Origin: Eubacterium sp. | Lineage (GTDB): Bacteria; Bacillota; Clostridia; Acetivibrionales; DSM-1351 | Assembly (NCBI GenBank): GCA_029266335.1 | Contig: JAQSXC010000046.1 | Span: 1-37,901 of the forward strand | DNA length: 37,901 bases | Direction of reading: 5' to 3' | Shown: positions 1 through 8,393 of the stretch, in pieces | How the letters are laid out: each line of letters starts with the position of its first letter | Position numbering within the stretch: the first letter of the stretch is position 1 | Made by a program: the position numbers and the translations under genes | Notes under the pieces: model-generated | What the model was told of the DNA's origin: nothing | Database searches by the model: none | What the model saw: only the letters and a program-made list of their open reading frames with translations

Positions 1-393
1 ATCAAGGACACCACAAAAACAAAGAAAGTAGAAATTGATAAAAAACTATATCCGTTTAAAATAAAACCTGTTAATAAAGACAAATGTTATATGCCTGTCA
101 GCGAATTTTGTGAAAAAATCGGTGCTGCCATGGAATGGGATGATAGAACAGAAACATTAACCATTACATATAGGGATTCAAAATATGTTATCACCAATGG
201 CAGCAATGTTGTCTTAAAAGATGGGAAGAAAATATCTCTGTATAATGATGAAGAAATATTTTTCTCTGACGGTAAACTAGTAGCTTCGATAGACTTTATA
301 GAGGGGGCATTTCATATGGGAATCAATTTTCCTCTTGAGCTGCATCTCAAAAATATTCCTGAAGAAGATTGGACTTGGACTGTTATACCGTAA
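1..393 (+). CDS. C-terminal part of a copper amine oxidase-like (stalk) domain protein, 5' truncated by window edge
   Basis: The reading frame is open from the first base of the window to a TAA at 391-393, so this is the last 130 residues of a longer protein. The stretch beginning MPVSEFCEKIGAAMEWDD, followed by ETLTITY, has the pattern of the copper amine oxidase N-terminal-like domain: a 'plr...alGa.v.Wd....t.ti' beta repeat. In Clostridia this domain is common in secreted or surface proteins and has no catalytic role of its own. The end of the protein is acidic and aromatic. The catalytic or anchoring portion lies outside the window, so the overall function cannot be given. A strong bidirectional terminator follows 64 bases after the stop. 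Confidence 0.7.
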   Translation: MKDTTKTKKVEIDKKLYPFKIKPVNKDKCYMPVSEFCEKIGAAMEWDDRTETLTITYRDSKYVITNGSNVVLKDGKKISLYNDEEIFFSDGKLVASIDFIEGAFHMGINFPLELHLKNIPEEDWTWTVIP

Positions 394-456
394 TTTAAGG
401 GATTTCCTAAAGCCAACAATCTTCCAAGTATGTTTAATAATATAAACAATTGGATA

Positions 457-492
457 AAAAACCCGTAAATCCTAACCGACTTACGGGTTTTT
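457..492. terminator. Bidirectional intrinsic terminator
   Basis: A perfect 12-bp stem, AAAAACCCGTAA paired with TTACGGGTTTTT, encloses a 12-base loop. It sits between the end of the forward stalk-domain gene and the end of the reverse LCP gene. The A-tract on one side and the T-tract on the other let it end transcription from both strands. Confidence 0.85.
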
Positions 493-587
493 GCACTTTT
501 TATAGCCATATCCAATTGCATACATTCTTTGTATTTTTCCAGTTTTATAATACAGGAACTTAGCTTTAAAATTCAGTACAAACTGTA

Positions 588-1718
588 CTAAGGTTTATCC
601 TTGCCAGTACCCTTTGTATCGGTTTGAGAATTGGAAGGATTTTTCTTCGTAGATTTTTTAGTTGTTTTAGCAGGTTCATCATCGTCCTGATCTTCAGGAA
701 CAAATAGTTCCGAAGGAGTCGCAATTCCGCCGACAGATTTAAAATACCGGGAAACTATATCCTCGGCAGGTAGGGATTCTTTTGTATCTATATCTATCAT
801 ATTACCGTTATAGACATAAAACCATCCGCCGTTTATAATTTTATCTTCACCATCAAGCCTGAAGGAATTGAAATTGTCCGCAGATACATTTATGACACCC
901 GAGGTTAGTTTTAATGCATCGCTCAACATCATATTTGTTATAATATTCTGAAATGCGTAATTCAAAACTGAATTAAACTTTGGAAGATACTGAATATTCA
1001 GTTTTTGACTTATAAATTCCTTTATGAACTTAACCTGCATTTCTGTTCTCTTTATGTCACTGCCATCATAAAATTGTCTCAATTCTTTTAACTCTACACG
1101 TGAATACAATCTTTCACTTGGCTTTCTGAATCTGAGGAGTTGTTCAACCTTGTCCCCGTCAAGCAACTGATAACCTTTCTTCAGATCTATATGCAAATCC
1201 TGGGTAGGGTCTTCATATCTCAGATCGGCAGGTACTTCGAAACTGACTCCTCCAAGCATATCAGTTATTTTCTTTATAGAAGAAATATTTATGTGGACAT
1301 AGTAGTTAATGTTTATACCTGACAAATTACTAACAACTTCAGAGGCATATATTGCTCCTTTATGTTCTCTGCCTCCTGCGGCGTAGGCAGCATTTATTTT
1401 CGGTAAAATATTGTTTATCAGTTTAACCTTTGTGTCTCTGGGAATTGTAACAATACTAACCTGTTTTGAATCCGGATTATAATTGGCTACCATCATGGAA
1501 TCGGTATTTCCGCTGGCTTTATCACCAACCAGCAATAAAAAATTCATGGGATCATTTTTCTTTGTACCGCTGAGGCCATTGAGGATTTGTGGGATTGGTG
1601 CATTTGAACCTGGTTCTGGAGCTACATTATTTATATAAAATAAAAAAATGATTCCCAGTGCAAAAAGGAACATTCCTAAAACCAGAGTAGTTATATAAGT
1701 AAATTTTCTTGTGTTCAT
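588..1718 (-). CDS. LytR-CpsA-Psr (LCP) family cell-wall glycopolymer ligase
   Basis: LCP proteins transfer undecaprenyl-linked glycopolymers onto peptidoglycan outside the membrane. This 376-residue protein has a short cytoplasmic N-terminus and one membrane helix (about residues 6-27). The LCP core follows: the 'DSMMVANYNPDSKQVSIVTIPRDTKV' region with its IPRDT motif, 'INAAYAAGG', and an Arg-rich 'SDIKRTEMQ' segment that corresponds to the polyprenyl-phosphate-binding part. The C-terminus is a Lys/Asp/Thr-rich, probably disordered tail. I chose the ATG at 1718 because GAGG lies 6 bases upstream of it. The ATG at 1730 would place that Shine-Dalgarno inside the gene and has none of its own. 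The gene stands alone between a terminator and its own promoter. Which glycopolymer it attaches cannot be told from sequence. Confidence 0.88.
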   Translation of the reverse strand: MNTRKFTYITTLVLGMFLFALGIIFLFYINNVAPEPGSNAPIPQILNGLSGTKKNDPMNFLLLVGDKASGNTDSMMVANYNPDSKQVSIVTIPRDTKVKLINNILPKINAAYAAGGREHKGAIYASEVVSNLSGININYYVHINISSIKKITDMLGGVSFEVPADLRYEDPTQDLHIDLKKGYQLLDGDKVEQLLRFRKPSERLYSRVELKELRQFYDGSDIKRTEMQVKFIKEFISQKLNIQYLPKFNSVLNYAFQNIITNMMLSDALKLTSGVINVSADNFNSFRLDGEDKIINGGWFYVYNGNMIDIDTKESLPAEDIVSRYFKSVGGIATPSELFVPEDQDDDEPAKTTKKSTKKNPSNSQTDTKGTGKDKP

Positions 1719-1754
1719 TTCAGACCTCATTTGTAAGAGTTTTTTATCTATAAG

Positions 1755-1784
1755 ATTATATCATAGCATTTCGCCGCATGTAAA
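1755..1784 (-). promoter_or_regulatory. Sigma-A-type promoter of the LCP gene
   Basis: On the reverse strand TTTACA (1784-1779) is followed, after 18 bases, by TATAAT (1760-1755). The predicted start is near 1748, about 30 bases before the chosen ATG. The match is 5/6 and 6/6 to consensus. Confidence 0.6.
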
Positions 1785-1963
1785 CATGGGGAACATATAT
1801 ATAATCTCCATCTTTTACGTAAAAAAAACATTTATAAAAATACTCTTGATTAAAGTTTTCCGGTCCAAAGTCCAGTAACATATTATGTTTACACAGCATA
1901 ATATATCTTAGAGCGTTTATAACGCCTCTGGATATTGACAGGTTAAAGAACCTTTTTTCAGAT

Positions 1964-2290
1964 ATGCTTAGAAATCAATATGCCCTCAGGAGTATGGACC
2001 TCGGCATTGACGGCAAGCTGATTGCTATTGGCTATAAGCCGTATTGGACCAACCGTCAGGATTCAAAGATAGAGACACTTGAACTGAATTTTCTTAGTAA
2101 TAAAGGTATTATGGTACCAATCATATTAAGAAATGTTGTAAATTATGAGCTCTATCCGAAGGAAGGCAGAAGAAATAAAAAATACAGAGTAAACACGATA
2201 GAACTGATGATGTTGTCACCATATATGCTATCAAGAAATTCAAAAGATGTTTATGACAAAATAAAGTTGGAAATCATTTACGATGAATGA
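1964..2290 (+). CDS. Unrecognised protein, possibly an N-terminally truncated remnant
   Basis: The 108-residue product from the ATG at 1964 is basic (KEGRRNKKYR), has no membrane segment or signal peptide, and matches no family I recognise. The frame stays open upstream to 1850, and the extra translation (for example PLDIDRLKNLFSD just before the ATG) looks as protein-like as the rest. No ATG, GTG or TTG exists in that extension and the ATG at 1964 lacks a well-placed ribosome site. So the gene may start at a nonstandard codon such as CTG 1928, or may have lost its original N-terminus. It stands alone, followed by about 270 bases before iorA. Expression is uncertain. Confidence 0.4.
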   Translation: MLRNQYALRSMDLGIDGKLIAIGYKPYWTNRQDSKIETLELNFLSNKGIMVPIILRNVVNYELYPKEGRRNKKYRVNTIELMMLSPYMLSRNSKDVYDKIKLEIIYDE

Positions 2291-2524
2291 TTTATACCTT
2301 TCATACTTAATAAAGTTTATTTTGAAAGTCAATTGCAAACAGCTTCCTGTGCTGATAGTAATTGACTTTTATAAATTTTATCCTTTATAATAATTACATT
2401 AGTTTAGCGCTATAAATTGTTAAAATATACTTAGTGTTTTAATGTGGGGGACAAGTGTATTATACAAAATTGCTGAAATTTTGTAATCTTGACGCCTCAA
2501 AAACACAAGAGTTTTAAATTCTAG

Positions 2525-2545
2525 TATAATGCGTGCAGAACACGC
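2525..2545 (+). promoter_or_regulatory. Candidate -10 element and short dyad before iorA
   Basis: TATAAT at 2525-2530 is followed at once by the dyad GCGTG-CAGAA-CACGC (2531-2545), which would span the transcription start 15-29 bases before the iorA ATG. No good -35 lies 16-18 bases upstream; a TTGACG at 2489 is 30 bases away. The promoter may therefore be activator-dependent, or the match is chance. The dyad could be an operator. A second dyad, ACAAAAT/ATTTTGT, lies at 2464-2484. Confidence 0.4.
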
Positions 2546-2559
2546 GGACGGAGGTTAAA

Positions 2560-4293
2560 ATGAAGAAGCTCATGCTTGGCAATGAGGCTGTAGCAAGAGG
2601 GGCATATGAAGCTGGCTGTACAATTGCTGCTGCTTACCCTGGTACACCCAGTACTGAAATTACTGAATACATTGCAAAATATGACGAAATATATTCTGAA
2701 TGGTCACCCAATGAAAAGGTGGCATTAGAGGTTGCTATTGGTGCTTCAATCGGAGGAGCGAGAGCAATCTGTGCCATGAAACACGTTGGACTTAATGTGG
2801 CGGCAGATCCACTGTTTACAGTTTCCTACTCAGGTGTAAACGGCGGACTTGTTATAATGGTAGCAGATGATCCGGGAATGCATAGTTCACAAAACGAGCA
2901 GGATAGCAGATTCTATGCCAGATCTTCAAAGGTTCCGATGCTGGAGCCTTCAGACAGTCAGGAATGTAAGGACTTTGTAAAATATGCATTTACAATCAGC
3001 GAGCAATTCGATACACCTGTAATTGTCCGTCTTACAACAAGAGTTTCCCATTCACAGAGTGCAGTTGAAATCTCAGATAAAGAAAATTTTCAATTAAAGG
3101 AATATGTTAAGGACCCAAACAAATATGTCATGATGCCTGCTATGGCCAGAAGAAGACATGTTGAAGTTGAAAAAAGAATGGCGGTTCTCAGAGAATTTTC
3201 CAATTCCAGCGAACTTAACAGAATAGAATTGAACAGCCAGGAAGTTGGAATTATAACCAGCGGCATATCTTATCAATATGTTAAGGAAGCTGCTCCAGAT
3301 GCATCAATTCTTAAAATCGGCATGGTTCATCCCATACCTGAAAAATTAATAGCAGAATTCGCTTCTAAAGTAAAGACTTTATTTGTAGTTGAAGAACTTG
3401 AACCCTTCTTTGAAAATCAAATACTTAAAATGGGCTTAAAAGTAATTGGAAAGCAAAAGCTTCCTGTAATGGGCGAGCTCAGCACCCAGATTATTGCTGA
3501 AAAGCTGTTCGATAAGAAGTTTGAAGTGCCACAGGCACCGGCGCAGGCAATACCAGTTAGACCTCCGGTTATGTGTCCGGGATGTCCTCACAGAGGCATG
3601 TATTATGTGCTCAAAAAGCTTAGATTAAATGTAAGCGGAGACATCGGCTGTTATACACTTGGTGCGCTGCCTCCTAACGAATGTATGGATACCTGTATTT
3701 GCATGGGTGCCAGCATAGGAGTTGCACATGGTATGGAAAAGGCCCGCGGCAGCGAATTCAGAAAAAGGACCGTTGCGGTAATAGGTGATTCGACCTTTAT
3801 TCATTCGGGAATAACAGGTTTAATAGATATAGTCTATAATAAAGGCAACTCAACAGTACTTATTCTGGACAATTCCATAACAGGTATGACCGGACACCAG
3901 CACAATCCAACTACCGGCTTTACAATAAAAGGTGAGCCTACCAAGCAGGTTGATCTTGAATTGCTTTGTAAGGCAGTCGGTGTGGAAAGGGTTACTGTAG
4001 TTGATCCATTTGATGTTAAAGAGTTTGAAAGGGTTGTAAAGGCTGAGATCGAAGCTGATGAACCGTCGGTTATTATCTCCCAGAGACCATGTGCGCTCTT
4101 GAAGAATGTAAAATTTGAAGGAAGCCAGAAGATTTCTACAGATAAATGTAAGACCTGCAGAGCCTGTATGAAAATTGGATGTCCTGCCATTGTTGACAAG
4201 GGGAATCACCTGGAAATCAATCCTGCGCTTTGCGTTGGTTGTAAGCTTTGTACAAAAATTTGCAGCTTTAATGCAATAGAAAGGATAGGTTAA
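2560..4293 (+). CDS. iorA: Indolepyruvate:ferredoxin oxidoreductase, alpha subunit
   Basis: IorA binds thiamine diphosphate and, with IorB, oxidatively decarboxylates aryl-pyruvates (from Trp, Phe, Tyr) to aryl-acetyl-CoA while reducing ferredoxin. The 577 residues show the order expected for the family. First comes a pyrimidine-binding domain (GNEAVARGAYEAG, YPGTPSTE). Then CPGCPH at about 339-344. The TPP/Mg domain holds GDSTFIHSG followed by LILDNSITGMTG. The C-terminal ferredoxin domain has C530-x2-C533-x2-C536-x4-C541 and C558-x2-C561-x2-C564-x3-C568 for two 4Fe-4S clusters. I chose the ATG at 2560 because GGAGGT at 2550-2555 precedes it with proper spacing; a GTG 27 bases upstream has no such site. 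iorB follows after 5 bases. No catalytic residue appears missing. Confidence 0.95.
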   Translation: MKKLMLGNEAVARGAYEAGCTIAAAYPGTPSTEITEYIAKYDEIYSEWSPNEKVALEVAIGASIGGARAICAMKHVGLNVAADPLFTVSYSGVNGGLVIMVADDPGMHSSQNEQDSRFYARSSKVPMLEPSDSQECKDFVKYAFTISEQFDTPVIVRLTTRVSHSQSAVEISDKENFQLKEYVKDPNKYVMMPAMARRRHVEVEKRMAVLREFSNSSELNRIELNSQEVGIITSGISYQYVKEAAPDASILKIGMVHPIPEKLIAEFASKVKTLFVVEELEPFFENQILKMGLKVIGKQKLPVMGELSTQIIAEKLFDKKFEVPQAPAQAIPVRPPVMCPGCPHRGMYYVLKKLRLNVSGDIGCYTLGALPPNECMDTCICMGASIGVAHGMEKARGSEFRKRTVAVIGDSTFIHSGITGLIDIVYNKGNSTVLILDNSITGMTGHQHNPTTGFTIKGEPTKQVDLELLCKAVGVERVTVVDPFDVKEFERVVKAEIEADEPSVIISQRPCALLKNVKFEGSQKISTDKCKTCRACMKIGCPAIVDKGNHLEINPALCVGCKLCTKICSFNAIERIG

Positions 4294-4298
4294 TAAGT

Positions 4299-4874
4299 AT
4301 GGATAAATTAAACTTATTGATTGTTGGTGTTGGCGGACAGGGTACTTTATTAGCCAGCAGAATTTTGGGTACTGTAGCGTTGAAAATGGATTTTGATGTT
4401 AAGGTTTCTGAAGTTCACGGAATGTCACAAAGAGGCGGAAGTGTTGTTACTTATGTTAAATTCGGACAAAAGGTTTATTCACCTCTTATTGAAAAGGGTG
4501 AAGCTGATCTGATTATAGCATTTGAGCAGCTGGAAGCATTAAGATGGATTGATTTTCTTACAAGAGATGGTAAAATGATAATAAATGAACAGGAAATAAA
4601 TCCTATGCCGGTTATAATAGGGAAGGCAAAATACCCCGAAAAAATTCTGGAAACGCTTAAGGCCGAACATAGCATTTTCTCCCTGGACGCACTGGAAATT
4701 GCAAAGCAGTGCGGAACAATAAAAGCCGTAAATATAGTACTTCTTGGAGTAATGGCAAAATTAACTGGAATAGATAAGCAGATATTTGTTGATGCTATCC
4801 ATGAAGTAGTTCCTGCAAAGGTTCTTGAGGTCAACCTGAGGGCGTTTGAGGAAGGGTACAATCATCATAAGTAA
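4299..4874 (+). CDS. iorB: Indolepyruvate:ferredoxin oxidoreductase, beta subunit
   Basis: This is the 191-residue partner of IorA, matching the gamma-type domain of pyruvate/ketoacid oxidoreductases. The N-terminal GVGGQGTLLASRILG nucleotide- or CoA-related glycine loop and EVHGMSQRGG are the hallmark segments. The length is normal for stand-alone IorB. It begins 5 bases after iorA (AAAGGA acts as ribosome site), so the two subunits are almost certainly cotranscribed and made in equal amounts. It acts in the cytoplasm. A 228-base gap separates it from paaK. No intrinsic terminator is evident there, so read-through into paaK is possible. Confidence 0.94.
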   Translation: MDKLNLLIVGVGGQGTLLASRILGTVALKMDFDVKVSEVHGMSQRGGSVVTYVKFGQKVYSPLIEKGEADLIIAFEQLEALRWIDFLTRDGKMIINEQEINPMPVIIGKAKYPEKILETLKAEHSIFSLDALEIAKQCGTIKAVNIVLLGVMAKLTGIDKQIFVDAIHEVVPAKVLEVNLRAFEEGYNHHK

Positions 4875-4990
4875 GAAATACTGGCCAATTGATATTTACA
4901 TTAAACTAGCTTATGAATTGTTATTGAAACATATTTAAGTAATAATATTTTTTATAACTATAAAAATAGGCCGATTGCTTTTGCGTGGGG

Positions 4991-5067
4991 CAGCTCTGCT
5001 GTAAACCCTGAAAGCCATTCCGGGTGGGATGTTTGGCTGTTGGGAATAGAATTATTCAACTATTCCC
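4991..5067 (+). promoter_or_regulatory. Candidate structured 5' leader of paaK
   Basis: This segment ends 35 bases before the paaK start. It holds CAGC-TCT-GCTG (4991-5001). A hairpin AGCC-ATTCC / GGGAT-gttt-GGCT (5013-5038) has loop GGGT (5022-5025), complementary to an upstream ACCC (5005-5008), so a pseudoknot is possible. A separate 8-bp hairpin, GGGAATAG/CTATTCCC, lies at 5042-5067. ATTCC can also pair with GGAAT of the second hairpin, giving alternative folds. One pair is U-G wobble in the forward RNA. No U-tract follows, so any control would more likely act on translation. I do not recognise a known riboswitch class. Confidence 0.35.
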
Positions 5068-5102
5068 GGAAAAACTAAATATCTTTCTGGAGGGATTTTA
5101 TT

Positions 5103-6404
5103 ATGTCTTATTGGAATGAGAAATACGAATGTATGTCCAGAGACGAAATGAGGAAGGTTCAGTCCGAACGTCTCATAAAAACAGTAACAAAGGTGTATAA
5201 TAATGTGCCCCATTACAGAGCAAAGATGGACAAAAAAGGTATTTTGCCCGATGATATCAAGTCAGTGGATGATTTGAAGCAGCTGCCTTTTACATATAAG
5301 CAGGATTTAAGAGATACATATCCATTTGGTCTGTTTGCTGCTCCCATGAGTGAAATTATAAGGGTTCATGCTTCCTCGGGAACAACAGGTAAAAAGACTG
5401 TTGTAGGCTACACACAAAACGATATTGAGGTTTGGGCCGAGGTTATGGCTCGTACCTTTGCCGGCGCCGGAGCCACAAAGGACTCATTTTTACAGGTTTC
5501 CTACGGCTACGGACTTTTTACAGGCGGACTTGGTGCCCATTACGGCGGTGAAAATCTTGGAGCTACGGTAATTCCTACTTCTTCGGGAAACACAAAGCTG
5601 CAGCTGGATCTTATGAGAGATTTCGGAACAACCCATATTGCATGTACTCCTTCATATGCGCTTTATCTTGCAGAAGAAATGGCTGAAATGGGTATTAAAC
5701 CTGAAGATCTCAAACTTCAGGCAGGTATTTTCGGAGCAGAACCCTGGTCTGAAAGCATGAGAAAAGAAATTGAAGAGAGACTTAAAATTAAAGCTATAGA
5801 TATATATGGTCTTAGTGAGGTTATAGGACCCGGTGTTGCATGTGAATGCGAATATCAGTGCGGAATGCATATACCTGAGGACCACTTTATTCCTGAAATC
5901 ATAGATCCCGAAACAGAAGAAATTCTGCCGGAAGGTTCACAGGGGGAAATTGTATTCACAACAATAACAAAGGAAGGATTACCCCTTATAAGGTATAGAA
6001 CCAGGGACCTCTCATCACTGAATTATGCTCCGTGTAAGTGCGGACGTACCGAGGTAAGAATGAGCAAGGTTACCGGAAGAACTGATGATATGCTTATTAT
6101 CAGAGGTGTCAATGTATTTCCGTCGCAGGTTGAGAGCGTACTTCTTTCAATAGGCGAAACAGCACCGCATTATATGCTGATTGTTGACAGGAAAGACAAT
6201 CTGGATACACTTGAAATTCAGGTTGAGATAACTCCTCAGCTTTTCTCCGATGAAGTTAAGAAGCTTGAAGATATCGAAAGAAAGATTACCAAAGAAATTG
6301 CGAGTACTCTTGGAATCAGTGCCAAGATAAAACTTGTTGAGCCAAAAACAATTCAACGTAGTGAGGGCAAGGCAAAGAGAGTAATTGATAAGAGAATATT
6401 ATAA
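5103..6404 (+). CDS. paaK: Phenylacetate-CoA ligase family (AMP-forming aryl-acyl-CoA ligase)
   Basis: The enzyme activates an arylacetate with ATP and CoA to the acyl-CoA, or runs in reverse to conserve energy. The 433 residues are the normal length. Visible motifs are the P-loop-like [14 protein letters not shown] (about residues 95-108), YGLSE in the adenylate-binding core, the Cys-rich CECEYQCG and CKCG segments typical of the PaaK group, GRTDDM, and the C-terminal swinging domain ending in the catalytic Lys region (QRSEGKAKR). GGAGGG lies 8 bases before the ATG. An ACT-domain gene follows after 62 bases, a pairing common in anaerobes. Placed after iorAB, which make aryl-acetyl-CoA, it probably converts that thioester to free acid plus ATP. 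The true substrate (phenyl-, hydroxyphenyl- or indoleacetate) cannot be read from sequence. Confidence 0.92.
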   Translation: MSYWNEKYECMSRDEMRKVQSERLIKTVTKVYNNVPHYRAKMDKKGILPDDIKSVDDLKQLPFTYKQDLRDTYPFGLFAAPMSEIIRVHASSGTTGKKTVVGYTQNDIEVWAEVMARTFAGAGATKDSFLQVSYGYGLFTGGLGAHYGGENLGATVIPTSSGNTKLQLDLMRDFGTTHIACTPSYALYLAEEMAEMGIKPEDLKLQAGIFGAEPWSESMRKEIEERLKIKAIDIYGLSEVIGPGVACECEYQCGMHIPEDHFIPEIIDPETEEILPEGSQGEIVFTTITKEGLPLIRYRTRDLSSLNYAPCKCGRTEVRMSKVTGRTDDMLIIRGVNVFPSQVESVLLSIGETAPHYMLIVDRKDNLDTLEIQVEITPQLFSDEVKKLEDIERKITKEIASTLGISAKIKLVEPKTIQRSEGKAKRVIDKRIL

Positions 6405-6410
6405 GAAGGA

Positions 6411-6443
6411 TTTACATATAGTCTGCATATGTAGACTTGTAAA
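6411..6443 (+). other. Inverted repeat between paaK and the ACT gene
   Basis: TTTACA-tat-AGTCT, eight bases, AGACT-TGTAAA forms a two-part dyad with a 3-base bulge, starting 6 bases after the paaK stop. There is no T-tract, so it is not a standard terminator. It may be a processing or stability hairpin between cotranscribed genes. Confidence 0.4.
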
Positions 6444-6466
6444 TAAAATATAAGGAGGCCGCAACC

Positions 6467-6898
6467 ATGTTGGTAAAACAGATTTCATTATTTCTGGAAA
6501 ATAAGTCTGGCCGTTTGGCAGACGTAACAAGGACATTGGCTGACAACAATATTAATATTTGTGCCTTATCAATTGCAGATACTACAGATTTTGGTATTCT
6601 CAGACTGATAGTTAACAAGCCTGAGGAAGCTGAGAAGATTTTAAGCGAAAATGGGTTTACAGTAAGCTGTACCAGTGTTATCGCCATCGGAGTGGAGGAT
6701 AAGCCGGGAGGCCTGGCAAAAGCGCTGGATGTGCTGCAGCAGAATTCCATAAGCATAGAATACATGTATGCTTTTGTAGGTAAAACGGGAAATGAAGCTT
6801 TCGTTATTATTAGGGTTGAGAATCCGGATGAAGCTGTTAGAACCCTTCAAAGCTGCGAAATATCCTTGATACCAAGTCAACAGGTTTATTGTTTATAG
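6467..6898 (+). CDS. Tandem ACT-domain protein
   Basis: Two ACT folds fill the 143 residues. The first runs over about 1-68 (MLVKQISLFLENKSGRLADVT..., with SGRL before the ligand-binding helix). The second runs over about 69-143 (IAIGVEDKPGGLAKALDVL, with KPGGL at the matching place). ACT domains bind amino acids, and this stand-alone double form is often encoded beside paaK-type ligases and indolepyruvate oxidoreductases. It may sense an aromatic amino acid and modulate the ligase or oxidoreductase; that role is inferred from position. TAAGGAGG precedes the ATG with good spacing, and a strong terminator ends the unit just after the stop. No enzymatic domain is present. Confidence 0.88.
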   Translation: MLVKQISLFLENKSGRLADVTRTLADNNINICALSIADTTDFGILRLIVNKPEEAEKILSENGFTVSCTSVIAIGVEDKPGGLAKALDVLQQNSISIEYMYAFVGKTGNEAFVIIRVENPDEAVRTLQSCEISLIPSQQVYCL

Positions 6899-6914
6899 AG
6901 ATTAAGATAATAAG

Positions 6915-6949
6915 AAGAAGTCAGAGGCATAAGCTTCTGACTTCTTTTG
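6915..6949 (+). terminator. Intrinsic terminator after the ACT gene
   Basis: AAGAAGTCAGA (6915-6925) pairs perfectly with TCTGACTTCTT (6936-6946), with an inner GC/GC pair closing an ATAA loop, followed by T residues. It ends the iorAB-paaK-ACT region. Confidence 0.85.
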
Positions 6950-7064
6950 ATATATGTTATAGGGTATTTGACATGTTATCAGTCAACGCTCGAATGTTTA
7001 CTTCCGTAAAAGAAAAAAGGATGACTTATTTATAAAACCAGGTACGGGAGTTAATTTTTATTAT

Positions 7065-8075
7065 TTAAAATTTCTTTATCGATGCTCTATAATTCTCTAT
7101 AATATTATCACACCAAGCATCAAATTCCTTGTCCTCCTCCTGCAGTTCAGGATGTGAGAGAACATTATTCAATAGAGCTCTGATGCCCTGATCAAAGCGG
7201 ACTGTTGCGGTAAAGCCCGGAACAAGTCTCTTTAGCTTCGAATTGTCAAAAACAACTGAGTTTGCCTTGTCGCCCAGCAGTGAGCCGGTAAAATCATAGC
7301 TGCTGCTGGCAGCCAGATAATCGGATGCTATGTGTACAGCGTTGAGCTTAACACCAAGTGCAGCTGCTATTATTTCATAAATCTGATTCCAGGTAAGGCT
7401 TTCGTCAGAAGTGATATTTACTGCTTCTCCCATAGCATGAACATTACCCATGAGGCCGATAAATCCCTTTGCAAAATCACTGTTGTGGGTGAGAGTCCAT
7501 AAAGAAGAACCATCACCGTGAATTATAACGGGTTTATTTTCAAGCATTCTTTTTGCAACCTGCCAGCTGCCATTATTTCCATGTACACCAAGAGGAATTT
7601 TATATTCATCGTAGGTATGGCTCGGACGGACTATTGTTATTGGAAATGCATTTTTCCGGTATTCATTTATTAAAAGCTCCTCACAGGCTATTTTATTTCT
7701 GGAATATTCCCAGTATGGATTTGAAAGAGGGGTATACTCCGTTACTTTGTAATCTGACAGGGGCTTTTGATAGGCTGAAGCTGAACTGATGAAAATATAC
7801 TGCTTTGTTTTATCCTTAAATAGTCTTATATCTCGTTCGACCTGTGACGGAACAAATGCTATGAAATCTGCAACTACGTCAAAATGGTGATCTTTAATAA
7901 GTGCCGCAACATTTGCTTCATCATTTATATCTGCTTTGATAATTTTTGCACCTTCAGGAACTCTTGTATTATTATTTCCCCGATTTAATAAATATAAATC
8001 CCAGCCAAGCTCAACCAAAGAAGAAGAGACAGCTGAGCTGATTATTCCTGTACCGCCGATAAATAAAGCCTTCAT
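7065..8075 (-). CDS. NAD-dependent epimerase/dehydratase (extended SDR)
   Basis: The 336-residue protein opens with the dinucleotide-binding loop GGTGIIS (residues 7-13). It has the strand-5 region YIFISSASAYQ, which supplies the catalytic Ser, and YSRNK, the Tyr-x3-Lys catalytic pair of extended short-chain dehydrogenases. IVRPSHTYDE and GDGSSLW follow, as in nucleotide-sugar epimerases. The substrate is unknown; relatives act on UDP-sugars or isoflavonoid-like compounds. AGGAGG precedes the ATG on the reverse strand. It is a single-gene unit facing away from cinA, with no sugar-pathway neighbours here. The variant GGTGIIS (usual GGTGFIG) suggests a divergent subgroup. Family assignment is sure, function is not. 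Confidence 0.85.
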   Translation of the reverse strand: MKALFIGGTGIISSAVSSSLVELGWDLYLLNRGNNNTRVPEGAKIIKADINDEANVAALIKDHHFDVVADFIAFVPSQVERDIRLFKDKTKQYIFISSASAYQKPLSDYKVTEYTPLSNPYWEYSRNKIACEELLINEYRKNAFPITIVRPSHTYDEYKIPLGVHGNNGSWQVAKRMLENKPVIIHGDGSSLWTLTHNSDFAKGFIGLMGNVHAMGEAVNITSDESLTWNQIYEIIAAALGVKLNAVHIASDYLAASSSYDFTGSLLGDKANSVVFDNSKLKRLVPGFTATVRFDQGIRALLNNVLSHPELQEEDKEFDAWCDNIIENYRASIKKF

Positions 8076-8206
8076 AGTAAATTCCTCCTGAAATACATAT
8101 TATTAAACCACATGGGAGTATTATATAATGTTTTGGTGAAAAAATACATATTGTAGAAGTCTGAAAGAATATATTTAACTTATTTTATCAAAATCTAAAA
8201 TAAATA

Positions 8207-8234
8207 TTGAATTATATGGACGATATGGTATAAT
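8207..8234 (+). promoter_or_regulatory. Candidate upstream sigma-A promoter for cinA
   Basis: TTGAAT (8207-8212), 16 bases, TATAAT (8229-8234). It lies in the 445-base gap between the epimerase and cinA. The stretch 8255-8380 downstream is strikingly T/C-rich on this strand and holds no ORF that I can support. Confidence 0.5.
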
Positions 8235-8384
8235 TTAATAAAATCATATCAGTACTGAATTCATTTTTCTATATTTTTCTATTTTGATTTTCAGCTTTCT
8301 CTTAAATCTCTTTTTAATAATAAGCTTTTCTGTTTTTAACAATTTAATTATTTTTTCTTGTATGCTTACTTTTTCCTTCCGTGT

Positions 8385-8393
8385 TGATATAAT
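8385..8393 (+). promoter_or_regulatory. Candidate extended -10 promoter for cinA
   Basis: TGATATAAT is a full extended -10 (TGn plus TATAAT) about 128 bases before the cinA ATG. No clear -35 is present, which extended -10 promoters can do without. Confidence 0.45.

Noticed and set aside
3834-4209. Two overlapping reverse frames of about 120 codons inside iorA
   Set aside because: They are shadows of the TPP and ferredoxin domains of IorA; two mutually overlapping frames on one strand also argue against coding.
5005-5038. T-box leader before paaK
   Set aside because: CGGGTGGGATG superficially recalls the T-box GGGTGGTACCGCG, but the ACCGCG part, a stem I and a specifier loop are not evident.
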